A program made the translations under genes and the position numbers. Shown piece by piece: positions 1 to 11,500 of a DNA stretch of 64,000 bases. The notes under the pieces were generated by a model, which was not told the origin of the DNA, searched no databases, and saw only the letters and a program-made list of their open reading frames with translations. Origin of the DNA: Heterobilharzia americana (lineage: Eukaryota; Platyhelminthes; Trematoda; Strigeidida; Schistosomatidae); contig OX104127.1 of the NCBI GenBank assembly GCA_944470555.2, forward strand, positions 136,294,786-136,358,785, read 5' to 3'. Numbering within the stretch: position 1 is the stretch's first letter; each line of letters begins with the position of its first letter.

Positions 1-639
1 GTAGTACTTGGCTTATGTTATGTTTAAACCATTAGTTTGTATTTCACAAATAAGTATGGTTCTCAGCTTCAGTATGTTATTCCTTCGAGTATGCTACTGT
101 TGCTTATCTGAACTGAAGCTGAAGCAGTTTGTGACCATAGAATAATTTTCTTTCTCACAAAGGTTAACCCTATTTGAAAAGTAGTTGATTGTAACGACTA
201 AGTATAGGTGTTTAAGTCACATGCAAAATGACGTGGTCGTAATAGTTCAATCTGTGATCTTTATTATTTCTCCCAACTCACTGTGCATTACTTACTTCTT
301 TTAAGTAGTATATCTCTTATCGCTTTTCTTTTTAGATGCAATGTCTGCGATGAAACCCATATCTTATACACGTCATAATCTTCCATAGAGGACAGATTCG
401 TGAAAGTAGCTGCATATTAACTAAATAATGGTACAGATAGACCAAACTGTTTACTAGTGGCCAGAAACTCAAAGAATTCGAGATCCCAGTAACAAAACAG
501 TTCATTTCATATTAATTGCAGATGCCTTCAGAATTAATTTTTTAATTCAGCTCTTAAAAATTATGATGACAGTATTAATTGTTCGTAGATAATCATTTAT
601 TTTTGTACTTACTGACAGGATTAATCAGTTTTAATGTAT

Positions 640-790
640 GATATTTTCATATGTGTGCACTGCTAAGGAGTCCCATACTAGGACGAAACAGCTGTCTAAT
701 GTTCTTCCAACTTATGTCATTTCATGATGAACTCCAACCTAAAATCATTCAGTATATCCCCAAAAACCTCCAGAGGAAATTTTCATCGTT
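640..790 (+). repeat. SINE-B copy (3' half) with hammerhead-like segment
   Basis: The 3' half of the repeat family seen whole at 3255-3625 and 13850-14215. A hammerhead-like segment lies at 656-702: core CTAAGGA (consensus CTGAGGA), stem II GTCC/GGAC, GAAA, stem III ACAGCTGT, cleavage-site GTC. It is followed by the family tail (catgatgaactccaacc, then cccaaaaacctcc). No upstream tRNA-like half is visible. An open frame of 78 codons across it has no protein homology and is incidental. Confidence 0.7.
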
Positions 791-1276
791 GGATTATCTA
801 CTTTATGACTCAACGGAAATCCTTCGTCCTTATATTGTGAAGCCAAAGCAGGATATTAATGCACAAGCAATTATTGGTATATTGTAGGAGTGTGACAAGA
901 CTTTCGAAAATTTTGCTTTATTCACTTAGATTAAATGAACACAAACAGTCCGTCTAAGTATACATTAGCCTAATGGCTCTATATATATGGGTGTAGATGA
1001 ATCCATGTTGGCATACTACTAAAGCGTGGGGCATTCACCTCCGATGCACAGGCGTCATCTAGCACGTTACTAAGGGATGACAGCCACTTCATGTGTAGTT
1101 GATATTTGTTATTACTTCAAGTCGTCCGTTCAAGGAGACCATGATACAGTTGCTTCATAAAGTGATTCGCCAGAAATTATCAGTAAGTCTAAGTATATGT
1201 TTAGAAGTTGTGTACGTGTGAATACAACCATCACTGTTCGTATATTGTATTTAAGTTTATATGTCTGTTAACTGAA

Positions 1277-2672
1277 ATTACCTGTGACATTCCCAGTGAA
1301 TTCATCTCGACCCGAAGGTGATATTCGACTCCACCGATCGAGAAGTCTTATGGTAATGTCTCTCACTGAAAGGCCTACCGAGTAAGTACATCACCTTATT
1401 GAATGCTCTCTACTCGAACACTTATGGGCATGTTAGAGCCTATGGTAAGATATCCAGGGAGTTGCACTCGTTGAGTGGTGTCCGTCAAGACTACCCACTG
1501 TCTCCATTCTCATTCAATTTCATCATATATATTCTTACGGAGGTTCTCCTCTCGTCACCTGATTACACAGACGTTGACCTAATCGTAGGAGAATTTTTGT
1601 TAGACCTAGATGACATTGCCCTGTTAGGCGAAGACGCTGACAAAATGCAGAGTCTTCTGAACACTTTGAGTGGCAATTTGAGAATGTTTGGGATGCGTTT
1701 CTCACCACCCAAATGCAAATTGTTGCTCCACGATTGGTCTTCAACGGTGCACGACCATGGCTAACAATAGAGAGTGTAGTGATTGAGTGTGTCGACCACT
1801 TCACTCACCTGGGAAGTAGGATCAGCCCTACCCTGGTGGCTCAGTGGACGATGAAATCTCTGCACGGATACAAAATGCTCGACTGGCTTTCGCCAACCTA
1901 CGCCACCTGTGGCGCCGCCGTGATATCCGAGTGTCTATTAAGGGTCGCGTGTACTGCCCAGCAGTCCACTCTCTTCTACTCTATGGCTGTGAAACATGGC
2001 CATCGAAGGTGGAGTACATAAGAAGGCTGGCTTCAGGTGTTTGACCACCGTTGCCTTCGTAGTATAGGCCGCCGTACTCCGTGGTGTCACCACGTGAGTA
2101 ACGCAAACGTCAGATGTAGAGTTTTAGGGAGAAGAGGTAAATCAGTTGACGAGGTTGTGAACCTTCATCGATTGAGATGGCTGGTTGGGACATGTGTTAC
2201 GTATGCCTAGCCGCCGACTGCCTCGTCACACAATGTTGGCCGGAGTAGGTTCAGGCTGGTAAAAAGCCCAAGGTGGCCAGACTAAAACATGGCATCAATG
2301 TATGAAGTCTCTGACTGTTGGTCTGAGACATAAGGGGCGATGCAGACTAGGCGGTTGAGGTCCACGGGACAAGAGGAACCAGTGGTTGGAGACTCTAGGT
2401 GATCACATGGCTGAGAACCGATGTCAGTGGCGCAGATGTCTACATAACATTATCCTCATCTTAACGACGCTACACCGAATCTCATCATTTTCCCATTCTT
2501 CCTTTCTTCTCCGAGTGCTTTATATTTCTTTTGACTGAATTTTCTTATCTTCATCTTCCGCTTCACTGACTTTTTACTTGGTGTACTGATATGAGCTGTG
2601 GCAACTCAGACCGTTACACAGTAATGCCTAGTCCTATGTTGATAGATGATGATAGTGTTGATGATGATCAGT
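1277..2672 (+). mobile_element. Non-LTR retrotransposon fragment (RT to 3' end)
   Basis: Translating across frameshifts gives reverse-transcriptase pieces: DSTDREVLW-like motif A region (1325-1360), GVRQ.YPLSPFSFNFIIYIL (about 1477-1535), a decayed catalytic block LDLDDIALLGEDADKMQ (1602-1650), FGMRFSPPKCKLLL. Then LINE C-terminal text: HLWRRRDIRVSIKGRVYC, SLLLYGCETWP, GRRGKSVDEVVNLHRLRWL. It ends in a GATGAT-rich tail at 2640-2672. It is 5' truncated with several frameshifts and is dead. The clade (RTE or CR1) is not certain by eye. A diverged relative lies at 49370-49680. Confidence 0.85.
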
Positions 2673-3195
2673 GAATTTATATTATGACATTTACCGTGAA
2701 TAATGTTAGCAGATACTTCGAATTAAGGATCAGCAGAGTGTTTGACATAGTGATATCTATATTTCAGATAGTTATCTGAAAAAGAGACTCAGTTTTTGCT
2801 TTTTGCATCCAAATCAAATACCCTGCCAAGCAGGTTTGTAGGGATTTAGTGAATGTGTGAGACATATCTGCACCGAAAGTTGCAATGAAGTTCTAGTGGT
2901 TTCTATTATATTCTTGATATAAGGAGAAGAATGATTATATACTTCTTTACTAATCGACTTCACCATCATCTCCGGTGATTGATACGTTCAGAAGGATAAG
3001 TTTTTGTTACCGTTTTCTTAACTTATTTAGTTAACGTTTTCGAACACGGGTTTCCTCAAGTTGTAGGTGCACTTACTTTCTTTCCTCAAGGTAGTTACAA
3101 AGTTGTCATCTGTATAAGGAAATCATTAATTTCATTTAATTCGAAATAAAACAAGTGAATATTTTGGGAAGGGAGGCATTGAAAATTAAATTTTT

Positions 3196-3625
3196 CCATG
3201 ATCAATTCCAACCTCAAATCAATCGATAAACCTCCACAAACCTTCAAGTAGAATTAATCTAGTACTCATTGGTGACTAGCTTCGAGAGATGATTCCTGAA
3301 CTTCCAATGAGAAGTCATAAACAGTGGAGTCAACCAAGTTGAACATAAGGACAGTTACTCAACGACGACATTGGATGGAGGTCACGCAGCATCGTGAACT
3401 GACAGAAGTAGGAAATTGGACCATCGGATCCCGACCAAGTGGTTAAGTGGTAAAGTGTCGGCCACGGAACCTGGAGGTCCCGGGTTCGAGGCTTGGTGGG
3501 GTGACGGGTGTACGCTTCTAGGATGGAACAGCTTTCTGATGGTTCTCTAGCTGATATCGGCCCATGATAAACACCAACCTGAAATCAATTAATAAGTCTC
3601 CACAAACCTCCGGGCAGAATTTCTC
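3196..3625 (+). repeat. SINE-B: tail of one copy followed by a complete copy
   Basis: 3196-3252 is the 3' tail of one unit (catgatcaattccaacc, then cctccacaaacctt), directly followed by a full unit at 3255-3625: conserved leader, 'gaactgacagaagtagg', then a tRNA-like body with A box (agtggttaagtggtaaag) and B box (cccgggttcgaggctt, near 3482), a decayed hammerhead region (3507-3552) and the same tail. Two head-to-tail units are therefore implied. Confidence 0.75.
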
Positions 3626-4094
3626 AAAAATAGTTTTATTTAGCTAAATTCGTGGAATTATTTACCATAAGTATTTAGATGAATAAATGACCTTCACTTC
3701 TGGGACTGAAAAAGACAATTAGAGTAACTTATCTGGTTTTTATATTTTTCCATGAACATAGACTAAAGTGGAAGTGGATCCATGTACTTTACATACCATC
3801 TCTTTAGTTTTGTTATTTATTCTACTTTCAGTAGTGAGTCCAGTTTCTTTTATTGTACACTTTCCATAAATGTGATAAGTTTACTTTTTTGAGATGGTTA
3901 CACTGTAATCACTGAGTTATTCAACACTAAGATTTATGCTGAAACAAGCAGCTGGTTTTTTCATCGGGGTATATAATCATATTCTTTTTAACACAATTGT
4001 TTCATCTCAGTGAATGCTTTTGGTTATCGTACTTCAAAAGTTGCTTAAAATGTCAATGAAAGCTTTACAATTCAATCATCTGACTGAAACAGGG

Positions 4095-4237
4095 GAGTAA
4101 CTTTAAATGACACCCTAACCACAATTGTAATAACCAATCAGGTTGCTCTATTTTGACTAATAAGTTCGTTTCTTCATTAAATACAAAACTCTTATTGGTT
4201 ACTTCAATAGTTGTTAGGTTGGCCTTTATAATCACTT
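4095..4237. mobile_element. MITE-like palindromic element, copy 1
   Basis: Terminal inverted repeats: left GAGTAACTTTAAATGACACC, right ...GGTTGGCCTTTATAATCACTT. Inner arms also pair (aataaccaatcag with ttattggtta). 143 bp, no coding capacity. Same family as 9568-9708 and 41110-41254. A clear target-site duplication is not visible. Confidence 0.7.
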
Positions 4238-4499
4238 GAGATGTAAAAACACAAAGAAAACAACTAATTTACTAGATTAATTTATTTAGATGGATAGTTT
4301 CCCTCAGTGAATCTGCTTCTAAAATCAACATTCATTTTGTCTACATTAACACCACAATTAATTGTTTGAGATTGCACCACAGTTATTCTTCTGTAACAAG
4401 AAGTGAAACAGTGCTGTGTCTCGAACTGACTTTATATTTTAATGCTTGACTATTTATAATACTATTGGTCCAACGAAAAAGCATACCATATTTTGGGTA

Positions 4500-5190
4500 G
4501 ATTATTATTATTTGTCCCTTGGATTCTTAGTGGAATATAGGGCTTCAGTAACACGTCACCATCCCACTATCTTCTCTCCAGTCTTTCCAACCTGGCTCCA
4601 CCACTACCCACAAGCTTTCATTTCTTCCTCACACAATCTCCTCCATGTCATCCTCATCTGGAAAGCCCAATTCATCGTTTTCTATGCGGGTCCTACTCCA
4701 GGATTCGGCCTGAAGCGTGATTTCTTCAAATGGTCTTCTCAGTGTATGCCCGATTTGAATCCATCTCCACTTTCTCCTACTGCATATTTGTTAGGGGATG
4801 AATTCTTGGTTGATTCGTTGCCAGAGTGAGTTCCTTGTTGCTTATTCTTATTATTCTGACCGTCTATCTGATCTTAAGTGTCAGTATTGAGTGAGCGTAG
4901 GCGGCAGCTGTTGATGTGATGAATGTGTGTAGTTTGTTGAAAATACTTTTCGTAACGAGCCGGCGAGTCTCTCAACCATCACATAAAATCACTGACTTAC
5001 CTGACCGAATTAGTGTTGAAAATCCGGATGTTGTTGATACTTTATGCTGAGTGCAGTGGAGTGCAGTAGATCTCCACTCTGATTTCAGGTTAATGAAAGC
5101 CTATCCTGATTTTCCGATCCAGGTTTCGACTTCCTCATCTGTGTCTGTGCCGCCACCTGTAGTTGAGACGATGCTGCCTAGGTAAGTGAG
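4500..5190 (-). mobile_element. RTE-clade LINE 3' end (5' truncated)
   Basis: The reverse complement reads SLTYLGSIVSTTGGGTDTDE..., ..WIGKSG.AFINL, the ORF end of the RTE elements seen at 42056-43561. Its 3' tail is the (ATT)n at 4500-4513. It holds the GCACT-type segment (5050-5075) of the derived subfamily. It lies about 260 bp upstream of Gq-alpha exon 1, in opposite orientation. Confidence 0.85.
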
Positions 5191-5350
5191 ACTAAATTAA
5201 TATTACAATAATCCTTCGCTTTCCTCACCTTACTGATGTTAATGCATGAATAAAATCTTAGTTTTTGGGTGTGCTGAACTAAAGTGAACATGAATGGAGC
5301 ATGGATTAACTATCGTTTTCTTTCCTCCAATGGGCTGAAATAATCTGAGA

Positions 5351-5351
5351 A

Positions 5352-5399
<48 letters not shown>
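5351..5399. repeat. (AT)n microsatellite next to exon 1
   Basis: About 48 bp of uninterrupted AT/TA dinucleotides ending 53 bp before the Gq-alpha start codon. Likely length-polymorphic, and possibly within or beside the 5' UTR or promoter. Confidence 0.97.
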
Positions 5400-5401
<2 letters not shown>

Positions 5402-5452
5402 TGATAACCAGCTAGTATTTTGACGAGATATAATTTTTCATTTAATTATCAA

Positions 5453-5570
5453 ATGTCGTGTTGTTTATCAGAGGAAGCTAGAGAACAACAAAGAATCAGT
5501 CGAGAAATTGAACGTCAGTTACATAAAGACAAAAGTGCTGGGAGGAAAGAAGTGAAATTATTACTACTTG
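5453..5570 (+). CDS. GNAQ: Gq-alpha coding exon 1 (residues 1-39 plus one base)
   Basis: Begins [13 protein letters not shown] and ends KEVKLLLLG, splitting the first P-loop glycine codon (G|GC) before donor GTAATATG. Cys3 and Cys4 are the expected palmitoylation sites. The basic alpha-N helix ([16 protein letters not shown]) is the Gβγ and membrane contact. No in-frame ATG a few codons upstream would give the longer vertebrate N-terminus. An (AT)n tract ends 53 bp before the ATG, so the 5' UTR is very short, partly AT repeat, or on a separate upstream exon I cannot identify. Confidence 0.95.
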
Positions 5571-8500
5571 GTAATATGCTTTTATAAAAATTAGTGTAAA
5601 TTTTCGTATCACTCGTAATATAAAAGGACTTATTATTACTCAAATAGATTGTTATGTTTATATGGCTGCCTTAAGTGCTTAAGTATGAGGGCTCATACTT
5701 CTAAATTGGTATGCGTCTACTGGACTCAACTCATTTGTAACTTAAAGACTTTGAATAACTTTATGCAGTGATATCATTCCTATTGATATCAGTAAATCCA
5801 GTTTGCTGTGATTCAGCTGTTTACTTGTTAGTAAGTCGTGTGTGGTAAACATAGGTTGACAGAAGCGATAGATAGTGGCCGGCAGGAAAATCGATTATAC
5901 TTGTCAGCCGGATGTACTTGCCTCCAGGTGAGTGTTTTTGTTCCTGCCATGGCTAGAACCCAGGACCAGGTGTAATTATTATGTTATCACTTGCAATCAC
6001 CTGTTGTTGATTCACTTAAAGTGAACGGTGACATGCAAGTGTCATTAAAATGACGATTGAAAGTTAACAAACAGCTGATTTATGCATATACTAACTTTGC
6101 ATTCCATACATCTGTAAAACTTAGGCTCCTATATGTTTTTCGTAACTTTAGTAGCAAAGGCATTTCTTAATTCGACTAAAAAAACTGGCTACCATCACAT
6201 TTATTCAGTTCTTCATATATGAGATGTAGAAATCAGGTAGTGTTTCATGCATACAATAATGGATAATTTACCATCTACAAGGGCATGAAACTGATATAAC
6301 TAACGGAAATCATTATCAAGTTTTGAAAACATAGTTGAAATAACGTTCGAAAGTGTGAACATCTTTTTGTCTGACAAAATTTACCAGATACCTTAACTGA
6401 GTTTTAGTTATCTATGCAGTAAGAAAGTGATAATATGATGTTCGACACAAAATCATTTTGTATCTTAAAATGTGTGTTGGAAAACTGTAGTAAATTTATC
6501 TTGGAAATTAACTGTTCAAAATCATTTAACTATCTAAAATAGCCCTAGTTTGACAGTTCAGCTATTTCAGATAGTCAAATGATAATCAGTATGATGCTTC
6601 CCCTCTCTAATTTAGTTACATTTGGACTGTGATTAGAAGTCCTGACCAGGTAGTCAATGTGGATACGATCAAGCGGTAGTAACGCATCACAACGAATTTA
6701 TATGGTAATCGGGCAAAACCCGTCTGGATGATTGAAGTGAAATTAAGATGTGGTTAGCAGTTGGACATCATAGATCAGTTGGTAGAGAATGGGACCAGAA
6801 ACCCGGCAGTGGCTGGTTGGAATCCAGTCGTGGTCCAAATTTTCATTTCACCTTCAATCATCACCCAGTATAAACTCGTTTAAAGTTCTTTCAACGTACT
6901 TCAAATTTTATCGGCTTTACTCTTAAGGTCTACTTCTTCCTTTCAGTGGTGATAAAACATCTGTGATACTCTGTCAATTGATATGTAGGTCTTTAAATTG
7001 ATTCCCATTATTTTAGGAATTAAAGTATAGTTAGTGATCAGAGAAATGATGAATATTTGATAATTATGATATTCTATATAAGTATTAACAGAAATGAAAA
7101 TCTTGTGAAAAATCCCACGGACACTATAAGAGGATATCATCTTGTCTCACAGGTACTCATCAGCTGCATACAAACTGAATAAATAAGTAGATAATCAATG
7201 TATCAAATATTAACATGCCTTATATGGAGTGTTTTAAGATACCGGACAATGTTTTAAATACCAATGAATTATTACAATTCAGAAAATAAGAGAGGTTTAG
7301 ATGATAAATTCAATCAAACTAGATAAATGTCATATAAGGCAATATGAGGAGTGTTCAGGAATCAGTGAGGTTAGAAATAATCCGAAGTTTTCTGAATTGT
7401 AATACTTTCCTCATCTTTTAAGCACTAACCGGTATCTTAATATTAGTTACACTGTTTGTTTACTGATTTACTCAGTTTGTATGCAGCTGACGAAAACTTT
7501 ATGAAATGAAACATTTTATTCTGAAAATGGTGTTCCCATTGCGTTATTCAAGTTTATTAAAGGGGTTAAATGCATGAAAGCGATGTTTATTCACATACGT
7601 CCGCACAAATATAAAAAGTAAACCGATAGAAGTATAATATATTTTATCTTAGCATATTTGGCTTATCAGGAATTCATATCTTCCGACATACCAAACGAAA
7701 TGGAATTCAGACAAAGGAAAATAAATTTCTAATTAAATCGCATTAGAGTAATTAAGATTGTAGATTAAATAAATGTCATATGGTTTTGCCATGAACAAAA
7801 CCAAACGGAGATATGTTCAAGGTTGAATAGAGTTTCTTACTTTCTAAACTTAGTCAAGATGATGTATATGCGTTAAGTGAAAACTTGGGGTCAACCAGTC
7901 AGAAGTGAATTGGATGCCAACTGAAGATCTTGGTAAACAATCATGTTATATAGAAAACTGACAGAGGTAGGAAACTGTGCACTACTGAACTCCATTAGAG
8001 AGGCTAAATCGTTAATGCGTTCGCCGTGAACCTGAGGGTTTTAAAACTTGATCCCTGGTGGGATTGTGTGTGTGTTCACAGCTGAGTCCTATACTAAGTA
8101 GAAACAGCTGTCCAGTGGTCGCAGTTTTTCAACAGTTCACCAAATAATATCAGTTTTTGCTGAATATTACCTTTAACAATAATTAATGCCTAGCAATAAG
8201 TCGGGTTACATTTCGAATAGAAAGTTATATCAATATGAGTCACCTTTTTGAATTACAAGTACACAGTCGGTAGTATGTCTCAGGGACAAATAGTTTACAC
8301 TTTCAATTATCTTAGTAGTATTGTCAAACTGATCTCGAAGTAGATTTTCAATTCAAATCACACTTTATGTAACTCCACAGAGTATAAGTAAGTAGAACAG
8401 TTTCCTTTTACAGAATAACATTCAATATCCTGGGCCAAAATTCGTCTTTTATTCTTTTTATCCATGGGAGACATTTTTTATTGTATTACAATCAAGAAGT

Positions 8501-11500
8501 ATTTCACTGTAAGGTTTAAGCAGTAAAGTATGGTCTTAACCATTTGGCAAGTTTCAGTGATCATACTTTAGTAGTCAAAAAAATAACAGTTCTGTTCTAC
8601 TTTTCTGCAACTTGGCCAACTGACTTTTTCGCTGAAAGAATTCTTGTAAAACACCAAAATTGTCAGGAAAAATCATATCTTGTGAGTTCTATTTGGTTGT
8701 TTTTTTTACATGGGCCTTTATTGAACGATATGTAGCCACTGAAGAATATTTTCAAGCACTATAAATGTTTTAAAAAACCCGTAAAATCAATTACCATTTT
8801 TTAGGCACTGGAGAATCTGGTAAAAGTACATTTGTAAAACAAATGAGAATTATACATGGAAGTGGTTATACAGATGCTGATAAACGTGCTTTCATAAGTT
8901 TAATCTATCAGAATATTTTTCTAGCCATGCATACAATGTTTGATGCTTTGAGTCTACTTTCAATTGAATTACAGAATTCTGAGAATCAGGTAGGTTCATT
9001 TTCATTTACTTGAATGAAGTGTATGCTAGAAATTACTGGTATATCATCCAGTTTGTTTATCGTAAAAGGGATAAAAGTGTACTATATTGTCATTATATAA
9101 TACTCTGTTTGAACGTATTCTAACTAGCAATGGACTGAATATTTCGGAAAAACTGGACCACCGAGTTAGAATGATTCGCCGTATGAAGTGTATTTTATTT
9201 GTGTTTTCCCGGCGAAGTATGTCGGAACAAATAAAAAAATACTATGTATCATTCTTCTTGCTAGGAAGGTCCTTATCAAGAGCAGGAATTTGACATTAAC
9301 TTTTCAGGCTAATATTTACGTTTGGTACAGGTGATTTTTATGCTCATCCAATTACACTGTGATATGGAAAAAAATTAGTATAGTGTACGTGAGTGAGTTA
9401 ACAGACGATCAGAAAGGCTTTTTTCAGTTGTGGAAGTAAGGTGGAACAAAAATAAAGTGGGGAAATTTACTTCAACTATGGAGGGGGTTGTGAGACACTG
9501 GAGGGTGGGGGAGAAAAAATGAGTTAATATTTTGGAAGAATGAGCATTTGGGTATAGGGCAACTTCAAGAGTGACTTTAAAACCACCCTAGTAACAACTG
9601 GAATAACCAATTAGGCTTCTTTATTTTATGAAATCTGTTTTTCAGCCAAAATGAAGAAGCCTGATTGGTTGTTTTGGTTGTTGTTAGGGTGGCCTTTAAA
9701 GTCTCTCTAAAGGTCAAACAGTGTATAATAATAAGTAATGTTGACAATAATATCAATAGTAACAATAATAATGATAACGATAAAGGTACTTATACTTACC
9801 ATGATAGTTGAAGTATGAATGACAACCAAATGGATTATGCAGTATATAGATTGGTCCATAGAATGTATATAACTCAGAGAGGAGCGTAAAAGCAATAAAA
9901 ACAGTAAATCAGTACAGTATTGTGTAATAGGATTAGACAAGTTGTTAAAAGAAGACCAGTACTAAATGACCAATTTGCTAATGATTTACAAATTTCACGG
10001 TCCATGTTGACATTTCTCACAGTAATTTGTAAATCACTCACAAGTTGATCATCCTACGTTAGGTTACAACGATCCATGCTACTCAGTTGGTAAGATTCAC
10101 GTGATCTGAAGTGATTTGGTTGTATGAACCAAATTTGTCTGGGCACACTGCTAATGAGTTCTGCCCTAAACAAGAGAAATGGTCGTCTGATATTTACGTC
10201 ACTGTGATCTGGCTAGCAAAATACTACAGGTCAGGCAGAGTGGTCTCGAACTACTCTAATTGTCCAGTTCTTTTGCTAGTTCAAAACCAATATTTTTGAA
10301 AAGATTAAGACGATTAAGCGAAGTAATATCAGAAACTATTCAAATAAGAATACACTAGGAATAAATCATGTGGGGACAGCATGAAGTAAAGTTGTGTTCT
10401 ACCTTCTTTTGTATATTATTTGATTCTGTCTATACGAGTCACCAATTTCTGTCATATTTGTAGATGTCTAATCCATTTTTCTCGTTGTCCACAGAAGAGT
10501 ACGGGCAGATATGAAAAACTTCTGCAACGGTCCACGATGGCAGAGACTGTTTCAGGGTTTTTAGATCATTGAAGTTTTTTGGTTGGCGTTTGGTTAGAAG
10601 TGTTAGTACTTGACTTGATATCTCTCCAATGTATGTGGCATCGCATTCACTACAGTCTACTTCATAAATACAGCTCTGTTGTTCCAAAGCAAGGACTGGT
10701 CTTTTGATTTGAACAGGTGTGAGTGTAAAGCATTCATCACCTTAAAGAATAATCTGATGTTATAACTCTTAAGGATATGCCTTATTTCTTCTGATATAGA
10801 TATTCGATAAAGAAGTACTACAGTTCTTATCCAATCTTTCTGAGTTGGTTTTTTTTCATTATTTCTTATGCATCATGATATTGGAAAACAGGAATGTAGT
10901 TACAGCGTTCATTTAACAGTTGAATACCAAACTGAGAAGTGATACGTTTGTTGCTGAATGATTATTCTAAACCTAGTGTTTTATCCAGACAGTTCGAAGA
11001 GACAGATGAAGGGCAGACATAAAACGAACTATTGATTGACGATTTACTACTGACTGGTGATATTTGTTACAGAATACGGATAAAAGTGCTCAGGCTTCCG
11101 GTTACATTTAATCACCTCGGTGGCATATAACTGAATAGGAGTTAGACATATCGCAAAGGAATTATACAGTGCTCGATCTACCAGAAGACTTAAGATTGCA
11201 ATTTACTGAATATGTGAATCGAATTGCACAATCCAAGTCTACTAAGAAACAAATATTACTGTTGAGGAGTTTAGGTGGTCAAATTCTGCAATGCAAGTTT
11301 CCGGTAAATCCAGAGAAGTACGTTCATAATTGTCCTAGTATTATTCTCGATTACAAGTGGAAGTCTTATCTCGAGGAACTACATTCTGCGACACTAGCAA
11401 GGGGACTGACCAAATAAATGCAGATGTACAGTTTGAGAATCTATTCACATAAACAGTCCATTTGGTTGCATCATCTAGTTCAGAGTTGGAAAGATTTAAA

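Larger units (their letters stand above)
1..5452. other. Upstream flank; no host gene recognised
   Basis: Contains SINE-B pieces (640-790, 3196-3625), a LINE RT fragment (1277-2672), a MITE (4095-4237), an inverted RTE 3' end (4500-5190) and an AT microsatellite. I see nothing recognisable in 1-640, 790-1276, 2673-3195, 3626-4094 and 4238-4499. No promoter or 5' UTR exon of Gq-alpha could be identified. Confidence 0.6.
5571..8804 (+). other. Gq-alpha intron 1 (3234 bp, phase 1)
   Basis: GT at 5571-5572, AG at 8803-8804. Holds an Smα-like fragment (5860-6000), SINE-C (6590-6882), a foldback element (7155-7495) and SINE-B (7960-8150). I see nothing recognisable in 6010-6580, 7500-7950 and 8160-8800. 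Confidence 0.9.

Noticed and set aside
4446..4829. 127-codon open frame on the + strand
   Set aside because: It is the antisense reading of an RTE 3' end on the - strand.
8544..8735. 63-codon open frame upstream of exon 2 as an alternative exon
   Set aside because: No Gα homology. Exon 2 has its own clean acceptor at 8803-8804 and joins exon 1 in phase.
9087..9293. 68-codon open frame in intron 2
   Set aside because: No similarity to any family I know; length is expected by chance.
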